A stretch of 64,000 nt of DNA from Xanthomonas sp. 3793. Its GTDB lineage: Bacteria; Pseudomonadota; Gammaproteobacteria; Xanthomonadales; Xanthomonadaceae. The position numbers and the translations under genes were made by a program. Under the pieces are notes generated by a model. It made no database searches. It was given only the letters and a program-made list of their open reading frames with translations, and was not told the DNA's origin. The DNA is taken from NCBI RefSeq assembly GCF_024806835.1, contig NZ_JANTYU010000001.1:186001-250000 (forward strand), read 5' to 3'. Of this stretch, positions 1-8,866 are shown piece by piece (within the stretch, counting starts at the first letter, position 1; each line of letters starts with the position of its first letter).

Positions 1-795
1 GCGAGTAACTGCGAACCGATGGCTTTCGGCTGGAGCGTTGTCGATCGCATCCGCCAGGTCCTGCAGCATCAGTCGCGCACCCGTCAGCTGTTCGTCGATG
101 GCGCCCAGGTGTGCTGCGGAAAAGGGATTGTGCATCGCCCTTGGCGAACGGCGGACCTGCTCGGCAATGGCCGTGGCGGCGCCATACCAGCAGGCGGCGA
201 TGCCTGCCCCGCCATGCCAAAAGCCCGGCCGCTGCAGATAGAAGTCCGGCTCACCCAGCAACCTTGCCGGCGCACCTGCAAAATGGCCGCTGCCGGTCGG
301 AATGCCGACCATGCCGGGGCCGTGCCACTGACTAGCGTCCAGCGCAAAGTGGGGGCGCGTGAGTGTCACCGCGGCAAGCGGATGCTGATCGCCGCTGCCG
401 ACAGTCACCAATGCATGCGTCACCACGTCCAAGTCGGCGCTGCACCACGGTTTGATACCAGATACAGTGCACGAGTCCGCTTCGTACGTCGCGGTGTCGT
501 GCGGCCCCCCTGCTGCCCACACTGCCCAGACAGCTCCATTCGAAGGCAACGGCTGACCGGCCTCGGAAAAGATGGACAACGCGTCGTAATGCGCTTCCAG
601 CACCTTGGCAAGCGGCAAGCTCTCGGCACCCAGCTTGCTCAATGCCTGCCAACGTGCATGCGTGTTTCCTGCACCGGGATTTGGTAGTTGCGGCATCAAG
701 CGCAAATGCGCATGCACGCGTTGCGCGAGCGCGGAATTCGAAGAGGTCGAGGAGATGCCCGGCAGATCATTCCGGGCCAAGGCTGATTGATACAT
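1..795 (-). CDS. acyl-CoA dehydrogenase-like protein, 3' part outside window
   Basis: An open frame runs uninterrupted from an ATG at 795 to the left edge (265 codons), so the C-terminus lies outside the window. The translation begins MYQSALARNDLPG. It contains a stretch like the middle beta domain of acyl-CoA dehydrogenases (SGIKPWCSADLDVVTHAL, residues about 112-129), then a helical part with a glycine-rich FWHGGAGIAACW segment resembling the flavin-contacting region. The family oxidises acyl-CoA thioesters using FAD, but the substrate here cannot be read. The upstream AGGTTGG is a weak ribosome-binding candidate. I recognise the family from motif texture only; the active-site base would be in the missing part. 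Confidence 0.72.
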   Translation of the reverse strand, partial: MYQSALARNDLPGISSTSSNSALAQRVHAHLRLMPQLPNPGAGNTHARWQALSKLGAESLPLAKVLEAHYDALSIFSEAGQPLPSNGAVWAVWAAGGPHDTATYEADSCTVSGIKPWCSADLDVVTHALVTVGSGDQHPLAAVTLTRPHFALDASQWHGPGMVGIPTGSGHFAGAPARLLGEPDFYLQRPGFWHGGAGIAACWYGAATAIAEQVRRSPRAMHNPFSAAHLGAIDEQLTGARLMLQDLADAIDNAPAESHRFAVTR

Positions 796-1200
796 AAGCC
801 AACCTAGACGATGGTTCGTCAATCCCAAGTGAGTCAGATATCCAATTCCCTCACGTGCAGGGCACGTTGACTCCACCGTGTGCGACGCGGCCCCGACCGG
901 GATCGGCACCGATGCATCTGCACCGACCTTCCGGCCGAATCGCAGCGCTCGCATGTCGGCGCGCGAGAAGCCTCTGGTTCATGGCCCGCTTCCAGAGACA
1001 AGTTGTGCGTATGAGCTCGCCACAAAAGATGGTGCCCGATCCAGCAAGGCGAGCTGCGGGGCCAACTGGCGGTAGACCTAAGTGATCGATGCGAGCAAGA
1101 ACTAAACAGTGACCACAGCGTTGCAACGGCGATTGCGTCAGACGATGGAACCGGACTCGGCCGTTCTTGACCCCGGTCGTCGACATTCGACGCTGCTGCG
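796..1200. other. intergenic region with no supported gene
   Basis: Overlapping frames on both strands here show no recognisable motif or ribosome-binding site. The right end probably contains the eroded 5' part of the AraC-type pseudogene that follows. Confidence 0.5.
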
Positions 1201-1846
1201 TTCGACCGCGACGCACTGCGGGTGCGGCACGGCAGCGACGAGGAAAACGCACACGTCATCGGTGCCATGTTCCGCTACGAGCGCCGGCCTCTCCCGCCCA
1301 TCATGCATGCCCTGCCCGAGGTCATTCGCATTCCCCAAGATGCCGGTCGGGTGCCGGAATGGCTGGCGCAACTGTCGCACTCTGATGGTCGAAGCGCGCC
1401 ACGCGCAGGCCGGCGCGACGCTGATGGTGTCGCGGATCATCGACTTGATGGTCATCCGCGTGCTGCGCAGTCGGGCCGAATTGGAGCCGCTGCACGCACG
1501 CTGGCTGGGCAGCCCGGCAGGCGCACGTATCGGCCGTGCGCTCGCGGCTATCCATGCCGATGCCTACCGCCGCTGGAGCGTGGATGACCTCGCCCGTTGC
1601 GCGGGCATGTCGCGGTCGGCATTTGCCGCGCAGTTCGCCGAGATCGCGGGCGAGCCACCAATGCGCTACATCGCACGTTGGAGGCTGACGGTGGCCGACG
1701 AACTGATCCGCTCCGGTGGCATCAGCGTTGGCGATGCAGCACGCCGTGTCGGATACGATTCGGAAGCTGGCTTCAGCCGCGCATTCAAAGCCTTGTTTGG
1801 CCACGCGCCGAATGCGGCCAAACCTCCCGCAACGGCATCGCGCTAG
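1201..1846 (+). pseudogene. AraC-family regulator (cupin plus HTH), frameshifted remnant
   Basis: Two frames together encode one AraC-type regulator. Frame 1 gives the end of a cupin-like sensor domain (FDRDALRVRH, then HVIGAMFRYE and VPEWLAQLS, about 1201-1375). The reading then jumps frame near 1375-1385, and the other frame gives the rest: TLMVEARHAQ, RWSVDDLARCAGMSRSAFA and the second helix-turn-helix GDAARRVGYDSEAGFSRAF, ending at 1846. Upstream of 1201 the cupin frame meets a stop at 1168-1170, so the N-terminus is damaged too. Relatives are about 300 aa with an intact AraC cupin domain. A continuous frame from 1109 spans the HTH half, but its N-terminal 90 residues are out-of-frame nonsense. 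Most likely an inactivated gene; a sequencing error at 1375-1385 could explain only one of the two breaks. Confidence 0.6.
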
Positions 1847-1889
1847 ATGCACCACACCGCACCAGCGATGGCGCCGCCGCCTTCGGCTC

Positions 1890-2894
1890 TCAAGCCGATG
1901 GGACGGAGCTGCTGCTGCGGAAGCGCTCGCGGTAATCGCCCGGTGCCACACCCAGCAAGCGCAGGAAGGCACGACGCAGGGTCTGTTCGTCGGACAGACC
2001 GGTCAGCGCCGCAATGCGCTTGATCGGCAACGTGCCGGACTCCAGCAGGCGACGCGCGGCCTCCAGACGCAGCGTTTCCACTGCCTTGGCCGGCGTGACG
2101 CCACACTTGCTGCGGTAGACGCGAGCGAAGGTGCGCGGCGACATGTTCATGCGGCCGGCCAGCACGTCCACCCGCAGATCCTCATGCAGATGGGCCGCCA
2201 TCCAGCCGTGCAACTCTGCGAAATCGCCGCCGGTGCTGGCCTGCGCCGACAGCGGCGCACTGAACTGCGACTGCCCGCCCGAGCGCTTGACGAACACGAC
2301 CAGCTGTCTGGCCACATCGATGGCAAGCCGGTGTCCGTGATCGTCCTCGATCAATGCAAGCGTCAGGTCGATCCCGGCCGTGACACCTGCCGAGGACCAC
2401 ACGTTACCGTCGCGAACGAAAATTCGGTCGGCATCGACCTGTACGCCAGGATGCAGATTCGATAGCCGCGCTGCCCAGTCCCAGTGCGTTGCGGCGCGCC
2501 GCCCTTCCAGCTGCCCAGCAGCGGCCAGCAGGAACGCACCTGTGCAGATCGAGCACAACCGGCGCACGGTCGGGCCACGCGCCGCCACCCACGCCACCAG
2601 ACCTGCAGAGGCTTGGTACACGTCACCGCGGCACCCGCCGGGTGCCATCAGCGTATCGATCGGGGTGTCCTCCAGGCTGGCCAATGCCACAGAGACGATC
2701 TGCAGCCCGGCGCTGGTGGTCACCAGGCCGCCGTGTTCGGATGCGACGGTCATCGTATAGCGCAGTCTCCCGTCGGCCAGCGGCCGGCACTGATTGGCGG
2801 TGTGCAGCGCCTGGACCGGCCCGGTCAGATCGAGCACGTTCATCTGGTCGTGGGCGAGCAGCACAACGTGACGCGATGGAGAAGAGTCGGACAT
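1890..2894 (-). CDS. GlxA-family transcriptional regulator (DJ-1/PfpI plus AraC HTH)
   Basis: This 334-residue protein has the GlxA layout. An N-terminal DJ-1/PfpI domain (about 8-175) carries the nucleophile-elbow sequence CSICTGAFLLAAAG followed by RRAATHWDWAARL. A C-terminal AraC double helix-turn-helix (about 230-325) includes MSPRTFARVYRSKCG and LTGLSDEQTLRRAFLRLLG. In this family the DJ-1 domain is thought to act as a ligand-sensing rather than enzymatic module, and the HTH binds DNA as an activator. It ends just after the converging AraC pseudogene and starts 15 bp after a DJ-1/PfpI lipoprotein gene on the same strand. The two likely form a unit in which sensor-like folds occur in both a cell-envelope protein and a DNA-binding protein. 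The ligand is unknown. Confidence 0.9.
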   Translation of the reverse strand: MSDSSPSRHVVLLAHDQMNVLDLTGPVQALHTANQCRPLADGRLRYTMTVASEHGGLVTTSAGLQIVSVALASLEDTPIDTLMAPGGCRGDVYQASAGLVAWVAARGPTVRRLCSICTGAFLLAAAGQLEGRRAATHWDWAARLSNLHPGVQVDADRIFVRDGNVWSSAGVTAGIDLTLALIEDDHGHRLAIDVARQLVVFVKRSGGQSQFSAPLSAQASTGGDFAELHGWMAAHLHEDLRVDVLAGRMNMSPRTFARVYRSKCGVTPAKAVETLRLEAARRLLESGTLPIKRIAALTGLSDEQTLRRAFLRLLGVAPGDYRERFRSSSSVPSA

Positions 2895-2909
2895 GGACGC
2901 CTTGTGCAG

Positions 2910-4076
2910 TCAATGCGGGAAATCGGGATATTCGAACGCCAGCGCGACGCCCCTGGCGGTCGCACGACCGTATCGCTGCATGATGCCATCGAGCGCAGTG
3001 TCCAGCGCCGCCACCGGTACCAGATCGGCAGCGATCAGCAGCGGAGCGGCAGTCCCCGCCTTAAGCGCCCGATCGGGCAGGATGCGCAGTCCGTGACGTG
3101 TCACAAACGGCTCGCCAGTGGCTGACACGAGAGAGGCCTGGCTGCGGCCCGTCGTTGAGTACGCATCGATCGTCAACGCAAGGGCACCCTCATCGATTCC
3201 CGCCCTGCCCAGTACGTCGATCTGGTCGCGGCCGTGCAGCCAACGGTTGGTGTACAGCACTTTTGCCAGTGGCACCGCCGTCGTGCCCAACCGCGGCGAA
3301 AAGACATCGCTGTCATGCTGCGCCGACCACGCCACGGCACCGACGCCCTGGGCGACGTTCCGCGCCGTCTCAGGCCCGCTGATGGCCTCCACGAGCGCGA
3401 TGGACGCGGGGATGGCGGCGCTGACGCCAGCGGTCGATATCCAGTTTCCATCGGCAACATAGCGTCGATTCGGCGTCCAGCGTATCGCCGGATATTGCCG
3501 TGTCCGCGCAGCGCCGGTCGACCAATGCGCGGTGGCGCGCCGCCCATCGAACATCCCCATCTGCGCGGCGACCAGGGCGCCGTTGCAGATGGTGACGATC
3601 GTGGCGCCCTGCCGGGACTGCCGCTTCAGCCACGCAAGCAGGCGCGGCGTGGTTGCCTGCGCCGGCACGATGATGTAGTCGGCGCCCAGTGGATGGGTCG
3701 CATCGAATTGCGCCACCGTGGTATCGGTCGCGATCCGGAACCCGGGCCTGCCAAGATCGGTGAATGTGGAAAGCGGCCCCGCGTCGAGCGTCACCGCCGA
3801 TACGTCCATCGTGCCAGCGCGGGACAGGATCGCGAAAGGCACCAGGAAATCGCTGATTTCCACACCTGCGTTCTCTGCCACCACCGCAATCACTGCGCGC
3901 GAGCGGTTGGGACGCGCCCGATAGGCGGGGATCGACATAGCTTCTGTGGGTGACGCTCTCGATGTCCCGGCTGCAGGTGGCGTCGCCTTCGATGGCGGCC
4001 CAGCGCACCCGGCTAGTACCACGCATGCAGCCAACGCGGTGTGCCGAACCAATCCAGAGAAGATGCCGGTTGCCAT
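2910..4076 (-). CDS. DJ-1/PfpI-family lipoprotein
   Basis: This 388-residue product starts with a lipoprotein signal peptide whose lipobox LAGC is at about residues 20-24, so it should be lipidated in the envelope. From about residue 60 to 240 it has a DJ-1/PfpI fold signature, with a cysteine in TICNGALVAAQ, then GRRATAHWSTGAA and DGNWISTAGVSAA. This closely parallels the sensor half of the GlxA-type regulator encoded 15 bp downstream. The remaining 140 residues have no family I recognise. Start choice: the ATG at 4076 gives the complete signal peptide. It probably shares a transcript with the regulator. Its substrate or ligand is unknown, and it may be a non-enzymatic paralogue of the sensor domain. 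Confidence 0.8.
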   Translation of the reverse strand: MATGIFSGLVRHTALAACVVLAGCAGPPSKATPPAAGTSRASPTEAMSIPAYRARPNRSRAVIAVVAENAGVEISDFLVPFAILSRAGTMDVSAVTLDAGPLSTFTDLGRPGFRIATDTTVAQFDATHPLGADYIIVPAQATTPRLLAWLKRQSRQGATIVTICNGALVAAQMGMFDGRRATAHWSTGAARTRQYPAIRWTPNRRYVADGNWISTAGVSAAIPASIALVEAISGPETARNVAQGVGAVAWSAQHDSDVFSPRLGTTAVPLAKVLYTNRWLHGRDQIDVLGRAGIDEGALALTIDAYSTTGRSQASLVSATGEPFVTRHGLRILPDRALKAGTAAPLLIAADLVPVAALDTALDGIMQRYGRATARGVALAFEYPDFPH

Positions 4077-4545
4077 GGTGCTGCCGTAGCTGGGTGGAGT
4101 GCGGGCATTCTTCGCCCGCCACCCTGCGGCAACAATGCCGCTGTTGCGTCATTTCCTGCCATGTGTCGGTGCCGATCTGCGATGCCGGTGGTGTCGCCTG
4201 ATCCGGCCTGCGGTCCAGGACGCATGCTGGCGACGCGCCGTGCGACGCGTGCACATGCATCCCCCGATCGAGTCATCGGACCCTGCCCCGACGCGGTGTT
4301 CTTGATTGGACGCGATACGTCCAGCATGGACGGCACCGCTGGCGCCACGCGACGCCATGACCCAGCGATTCCCTATCCAGAGAGGTCGCGTCCATGACGA
4401 TGTCTGAGTTGCCGGGCCAGAGCGGGACGCTCGGGGCCGGTGCACTGCCCTCGCCTCGCGATCAGGCAAGTTGGCTGGCGGCGATTCGAACACGTCATCG
4501 AATGCAGACGTGCGCGAAGCGTGTTTCAAACAGGAGAGTCGCACG
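4077..4545. other. divergent intergenic region between PfpI lipoprotein and xapX
   Basis: The region should hold promoters for both flanking genes, but no convincing consensus was seen. It contains one small open frame (4394-4549), listed separately. Longer frames on the minus strand show no recognisable protein. Confidence 0.4.
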
Positions 4546-4549
4546 ATGA
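4394..4549 (+). CDS. possible small ORF overlapping xapX start
   Basis: A 51-codon frame begins MTMSELPGQSGTLGAG, preceded by a GAGAGG-like Shine-Dalgarno 8 bases upstream. Its stop TGA (4547-4549) overlaps the ATG of the downstream xapX gene (4546-4548), an arrangement typical of translational coupling. No family is recognised, and the last 20 residues are rich in Arg and Cys, as random GC-rich frames often are. It may be a leader peptide or chance. xapX has its own good ribosome-binding site, so coupling would not be required. Confidence 0.25.
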   Translation: MTMSELPGQSGTLGAGALPSPRDQASWLAAIRTRHRMQTCAKRVSNRRVAR

Positions 4550-4851
4550 AGCCCTATTTGCTCTCGCTCGGCGCCGGCCTGCTGGTCGGCGTGATCTACA
4601 GTCTGCTCAACGTGCGCTCGCCAGCGCCACCGGTCATTGCGTTGGTCGGTTTGCTTGGCATCCTGATCGGTGAGCAATTGCCGCCTCTTGTACGCCAGCT
4701 GACAACGCGCAGCCAGGCCGAAGCCTCGTGGATCGGCCATCAGGTCAAGCCGCATATGTTTGGGCATCTGCCCGCAGGCAAACGCACATCGACGGATGCA
4801 CCGCAAGCGCCATCGCCGCCACCCGCGCAAACCGACGGGGGCGATACGTAA
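4546..4851 (+). CDS. XapX-domain small membrane protein
   Basis: This 101-residue protein begins MKPYLLSLGAGLLVGVIYSL. It has the compact XapX (DUF1427) signature: a first membrane helix, a SPAPP turn (about 26-30) and a second helix VIALVGLLGILIGEQ. The tail after residue 50 is hydrophilic and proline-rich. XapX proteins are short two-helix inner membrane proteins of unknown function. The start is set by CAGGAGAG about 7 bases before the ATG at 4546; a longer in-frame start at 4471 lacks such a site and adds a non-membrane extension. Confidence 0.8.
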   Translation: MKPYLLSLGAGLLVGVIYSLLNVRSPAPPVIALVGLLGILIGEQLPPLVRQLTTRSQAEASWIGHQVKPHMFGHLPAGKRTSTDAPQAPSPPPAQTDGGDT

Positions 4852-5158
4852 GCGCACCTGTCTATCCGGCCTGATGGTGCATGCCGCCTGCGCAGCCCCG
4901 GCTGCGTTGCCGGCCGGAGCCTTGCTGCGACGGCGCGTCGATCGGTCGATTGTTCCCTGTGGCGATGCGCCGCGAGCTACCGAACGGATCGCCGGCTTGA
5001 TCAACCAAACACGACACCACACGCGGCGTGTAGCAAGTGGCGTCCCGGGTCAAACGGCGTACAAGAACGCTTCGCGTGCAGATGCCTCCTTGCAGCGATG
5101 GCATCGATTACCCATGGCCGGCAATGCCGTCGCTCCACCCTTTCCCGAAGGAACTTCC

Positions 5159-6049
5159 ATGCGTCCGTTACTTTCCCTGAGCCTGTCCGCTGCGCTGGTG
5201 TTGAGCGCGATCCTCCCGGTCCTTGCCGATGCCGCAGCACCAGTGTCGGTGGGTCCGCAATACGACACCACGCACGTCTATGTGGCACCTGCCGATGTGG
5301 ATGCGTTCGCGCACAGCTTCGCCGCAACCTTCGGCGGGCAGAGCACGCGCCAGGTGATCGCCACGGTCACGCCGACGCCCAGCAGTACCAGCTCGCAGTT
5401 GGTGCAGACGCCGGCAGGCACCGTGTCGTTGTTCGGATTCCGCACACCGGTGCCCCACCCCTTCGGCAGCGAGCGCACCGGCTACCTGGTGACCGACATG
5501 CAGCAGGCAATCGCGGCCGCACGTGCTGCCGGAGCGGAGGTGCTGGTTGCACCGTTCAAGGATCCGATCGGCATGGATGCGGTGATTGCCTGGCCGGGCG
5601 GCGTCAGCATGCAGCTGTACTGGCACGACAGCGCGCCGCATTACCCACCGCTGGCGACGATTCCGGAGAACCGCGTCTACGTCTCGCCCGATCGCGCCGA
5701 TGCGTTTGTCAAAGCCTGGCTGAGGTTTTCGCATGGCAAGCTGCTGCACGATGACCGTCATGCGGACGCAACGCTGATCGGCCGGCCTGGCGCCATGTAC
5801 CGCAGCATCGTCATCAGCTCCGGCTTCGGTGCGCTGCAGGTGCTGGTGACCGACGGCCACCTGCCCTATCCGTATGGGCACGAGCTCACCGGGTACGCCG
5901 TCGACGACCTTGCGGCAACGCTCGCCCGCGCCACCGCTTCCGGCGCAAAGGTGTTGGTGCCTGCCGTGACCGCATCGGGTCGACAGTCGGCGATGGTGGA
6001 ATTTCCCGGTGGATATGTCGCCGAGCTGCACACCGAACTCCACTCCTGA
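5159..6049 (+). CDS. secreted VOC (glyoxalase-fold) family protein
   Basis: This 296-residue protein starts MRPLLSLSLSAALVLSA with a Sec signal peptide ending near ADAAAP (about residue 25). The mature part is two tandem VOC modules, about 38-150 and 165-290. Each ends in a similar strand (VIAWPGGVSMQLYWHD; MVEFPGGYVAELH) and each contains a paired GYLVTDMQQAI / GYAVDDLAATL segment. VOC proteins are usually cytoplasmic metalloenzymes or binding proteins, so export is notable. The start is supported by GAAGGAA seven bases before the ATG at 5159; the same frame stays open upstream to 4760 without protein-like sequence. It lies 6 bp before the AlgE-like porin gene, so the two are probably co-transcribed. 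Substrate unknown. Confidence 0.8.
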   Translation: MRPLLSLSLSAALVLSAILPVLADAAAPVSVGPQYDTTHVYVAPADVDAFAHSFAATFGGQSTRQVIATVTPTPSSTSSQLVQTPAGTVSLFGFRTPVPHPFGSERTGYLVTDMQQAIAAARAAGAEVLVAPFKDPIGMDAVIAWPGGVSMQLYWHDSAPHYPPLATIPENRVYVSPDRADAFVKAWLRFSHGKLLHDDRHADATLIGRPGAMYRSIVISSGFGALQVLVTDGHLPYPYGHELTGYAVDDLAATLARATASGAKVLVPAVTASGRQSAMVEFPGGYVAELHTELHS

Positions 6050-6055
6050 TTGCAT

Positions 6056-7453
6056 ATGTCGTTACGCTTCACACTGCCCCTGGCGTTGCTGCTGTGCCCG
6101 TGCGCAAAAGCATGGGCACAGGCTTCCGTCGATGCCATTGCCGCGACACCGCTGCGTCCTGCCATCAAGTCCAACCGCTGGCAGGAAGACTGGTCGCCAC
6201 TTGCCGATCCGGCGCTGCGCACGCACCCGTTCGATCGCCTCAAATATGTGCCGCTTGGCGATGTGGGCTACGCATCGTTCGGCATCAACCTGCGCGAACG
6301 CTTCGAAAGCAACCACACGCCAGCGTTGGGGATCGGACGCGAGAGCGACAGCTATCTGTTGCACCGGCTGCAGGCGCACCTGGATATGCGGGTCGGCGAG
6401 CACCTGCAGCTGTTCACCCAACTGGAAGACGTCCGCGCAGTGGACAAACGCCGCATCGGCCCGGCCGATGCCAACCGCGTCGACCTGCGCATGGCCTTCC
6501 TCGCCTACACCGCGCCGCTGGGCACTGGCCAGATCAAGCTGCGCATGGGCCGGCAGGAGTTTGCCTTCGACCTGCAGCGATTCGTCTCGCTGCGCGATGG
6601 CCCGAATGTGCGCCAGTCCTTCGATGCGGTGTGGGTCAACTACGAGACCGGCCCATGGCGCTGGATTGCGTTTGTCAGCCAGCCGGTGCAGTACGCCGAT
6701 GTCCGTAGTTTCGACGATCTCTCCAACCGACATCTGCGCCTTGCTACCGTGCGCGTCGAACGCCACGTCCTGGGCAGCGACGAACTGTCGCTGTATTACG
6801 CGCGCTATCGGCAGGACGACGCCAGCTTTCTCGATGCCGCCGGCAACGAGCGACGCGACATCCTCGATGCCCGCTTCGCAGGTGTACACACCGGCCTGGA
6901 CTGGGATATCGAAGCGATGGGGCAACGTGGAAAGGTCGGCAACAGCCGCGCGCGTGCCTGGGCGCTCGGCCTCAAGGCGGGCTACACCCTGCAGGACACT
7001 GCGCTGATGCCACGTCTGGGGCTGCAGATCGATACCGCTTCCGGCGATCGACATCCGGGCGATAGACGGCTTGGAACCTTCAACCCGCTGTTTCCGAACG
7101 GCGCGTACATCAACCTAGCGGGCTACACCGGCTACAGCAACCTGCTGCAGGTCAAACCGATGCTCACCCTGCGGCCCACTACGCGCCTGAGTGTCACTGC
7201 CGCGTTGGGCCTGTTATGGCGGCAGAGCACCGCCGACGCCGTTTATGTGCAGCCGGATATTCCGCTGGCCGGCACCGCAGGCAACGGTAATCACTGGACG
7301 GGCAGCTATCTGCAGCTGCGCGGTGACTGGGAGCTCAATGCAAAGCTGCAGACCGCCATCGAAGCAGTCCATTACCAGGTGGGTGACACCGTGCGTGCCG
7401 CCGGTGGCCACGACAGCAACTACGTTGGCTGCGAGATGAAGTTCATGTGGTAG
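6056..7453 (+). CDS. AlgE-like alginate export family outer membrane protein
   Basis: This 465-residue protein has a signal peptide (MSLRFTLPLALLLCP, cleavage near AWAQ). It then resembles the alginate-export beta-barrel family: DPLKYVPLG-type opening, RLQAHLDMRVGEHLQLFTQLEDVR, LRMGRQEFAFDLQRFVSLRDGPNVRQSFDA, and amphipathic strands ending in an aromatic residue (KFMW). Members are outer membrane channels; alginate itself is only one possible substrate. The ATG at 6056 is six bases after the stop of the secreted VOC gene and has no strong ribosome-binding site, suggesting translational coupling. A TTG at 6050 would add two residues. Together the pair suggests uptake or release of a small or polymeric ligand plus a periplasmic binder or enzyme (inference). 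Confidence 0.82.
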   Translation: MSLRFTLPLALLLCPCAKAWAQASVDAIAATPLRPAIKSNRWQEDWSPLADPALRTHPFDRLKYVPLGDVGYASFGINLRERFESNHTPALGIGRESDSYLLHRLQAHLDMRVGEHLQLFTQLEDVRAVDKRRIGPADANRVDLRMAFLAYTAPLGTGQIKLRMGRQEFAFDLQRFVSLRDGPNVRQSFDAVWVNYETGPWRWIAFVSQPVQYADVRSFDDLSNRHLRLATVRVERHVLGSDELSLYYARYRQDDASFLDAAGNERRDILDARFAGVHTGLDWDIEAMGQRGKVGNSRARAWALGLKAGYTLQDTALMPRLGLQIDTASGDRHPGDRRLGTFNPLFPNGAYINLAGYTGYSNLLQVKPMLTLRPTTRLSVTAALGLLWRQSTADAVYVQPDIPLAGTAGNGNHWTGSYLQLRGDWELNAKLQTAIEAVHYQVGDTVRAAGGHDSNYVGCEMKFMW

Positions 7454-7539
7454 CTGGCGCTGGATCGCCCGCGGCCGCGCCGAGACTGTTGATGACCAGG
7501 ACGGCATGGCGAACGGATGCGCGCGTGCGGCTGAAGCAT

Positions 7540-7561
7540 CTTTGCGTCGATAGACGCAAAG
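7540..7561 (+). terminator. hairpin downstream of the porin gene
   Basis: A perfect 9-bp inverted repeat (CTTTGCGTC / GACGCAAAG) with a 4-base loop lies 87 bp after the porin stop. No T-tract follows, so it may be a weak or factor-dependent terminator, or an mRNA-stabilising hairpin. Confidence 0.4.
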
Positions 7562-7672
7562 GTGAATGAATGCAAAGCACCGCTGCCCCGTTGATGCCCA
7601 CATTTTTATGGCAACGCGCTTGCGCAAGCGATCGCGCCTGGGCTCCTTCCCTCTCGCACGGCATACAGGGGG

Positions 7673-8089
7673 TTAGCCTGGACGCGCCGTACCAACGTAG
7701 AGTTGTCCGTGCCACCTTTTGATATATATCTTCCACCTTGGAACCGAGAGGAATGGAGAATCGATGATATGAGTTACTCCGTTCAAACCGTCGCAGTCCG
7801 TTCCAAAATCGTCTATGACTTCCACGATGTTATTGCCACCACCTTTGACCCATTGCTCCACGCGAATCTTGAGGCGATAGGCATAGGGCCGTTGCATGCC
7901 CTGGGGATTCAGGTCCATCGCCTCTCTCGCTTCAATCACTCTTCCGGTGATGACAAGATCAGCATGGTGAACCGCTTCTTCCTCGGTGAATTCATTGAAC
8001 GGGCCTTTTCCAATGGGCTGGCAAGCAAGGGAACAGAATGGAAATGAAACACCAAGTATGGTGACCAGTAGATACGCAAGAGTTTTCAT
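7673..8089 (-). CDS. secreted cysteine-containing hypothetical protein
   Basis: This 138-residue protein opens with a signal peptide (MKTLAYLLVTILGVSFPFCSLA, cleavage probably before CQPIG). The mature region has a beta-rich pattern: HHADLVITGRVIEAR, then YAYRLKIRVEQWVKGG, IVEVIDDFGTDCDG and WKIYIKRW. Two cysteines are visible, near the mature N-terminus and in TDCDG. The order 'ADLVITGRV, extended strand with WVKG, TDCG-like turn' recalls netrin/TIMP-like OB folds in bacterial envelope proteins, but this is only a texture resemblance. I chose the ATG at 8089 because it begins the signal peptide; the frame extends upstream to 8224 without a good start. Base composition is less GC-rich than neighbours, suggesting a recent or relaxed gene. 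Confidence 0.6.
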   Translation of the reverse strand: MKTLAYLLVTILGVSFPFCSLACQPIGKGPFNEFTEEEAVHHADLVITGRVIEAREAMDLNPQGMQRPYAYRLKIRVEQWVKGGGNNIVEVIDDFGTDCDGLNGVTHIIDSPFLSVPRWKIYIKRWHGQLYVGTARPG

Positions 8090-8160
8090 GAAATCAGAAT
8101 TTCGGATCAAGTGGCGCCACCGGCACAACATGGAGTTGGATGAAGTAAGGCAGCGGAATG

Positions 8161-8412
8161 TCAGCGCAGTAGCGCATGACTTCCGCTCCCCAGCACGACC
8201 ATCGTTGGAGCAAGCATGCCACAACCCACATCACGCTGCTTGCCAAGGGCACCTGACACGCACAGCGACCAGAGCCAGAGACTAACGGGCTCTAACTGCC
8301 AACGGAGCCATGTCCACTTCTCAAGCAAGTCCGAAGCTATGGCTTGAACTTGTGGAATAGTCTTTTCGACATCAGCACCCACATCCGGTTGCGGGTCTTG
8401 CGATATGGCCAA
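8161..8412 (-). CDS. possible small hypothetical ORF
   Basis: An 83-codon frame begins MAISQDPQPDVGADVEKTIPQ and includes a hydrophobic WLRWQLEPVSLWLWSLCVSG stretch, so it could be a small membrane-associated protein. No family is recognised and no clear ribosome-binding site was found. It sits upstream of the secreted protein on the same strand, in a region of lower GC content. Confidence 0.25.
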   Translation of the reverse strand: MAISQDPQPDVGADVEKTIPQVQAIASDLLEKWTWLRWQLEPVSLWLWSLCVSGALGKQRDVGCGMLAPTMVVLGSGSHALLR

Positions 8413-8866
8413 GCGTGTTTTTATCGCCCACCGCTATTGAACATCCGGATATTTAAATATCTTGCAAAAATAGCATCTACTTCACCCTGCCCCCACCAGA
8501 GCAGATGGGCTTCCACCTCGCTGCATTGATTAACACACGACAAGAAAGCAGCTGCGATGTCGGCCATTCAAGTCACACTGGTCTACGGCTATGATCTGGG
8601 CATCGCATCGTCATGGCGTTCGACTAGTTATCGGTTCGCGCCAAAGGCGCTGGCCGCGGGTGGTGGTGTCTCAGCACCAAGCATGCAGTAGACGCTGCGG
8701 ATAGTGGGCGACTGCCGGTAGTGGCTGCTGCGGTCTGGGCCAATCTATCGCTTGAACGTAGCCGAGGTGCTAATCATGTCGCAACGACGCTGGCGGCCTT
8801 GCCAACAGCCTTGCATGTGCCTGCTTCTTCCTTGATAGCCAAGGCTTTGTCCAGCTCTGCGCCGCC
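8413..8866. other. intergenic, partly AT-rich, no supported gene
   Basis: The left part is AT-rich and contains a perfect 14-bp palindrome GATATTTAAATATC at 8448-8461. No frame on either strand shows a recognisable protein. Confidence 0.4.

Noticed and set aside
834-1268. Minus-strand frames of 133-144 codons before the AraC remnant
   Set aside because: Two frames overlap each other in the same strand; Arg/Ser/Cys-rich with no family, and partly antisense to the pseudogene.
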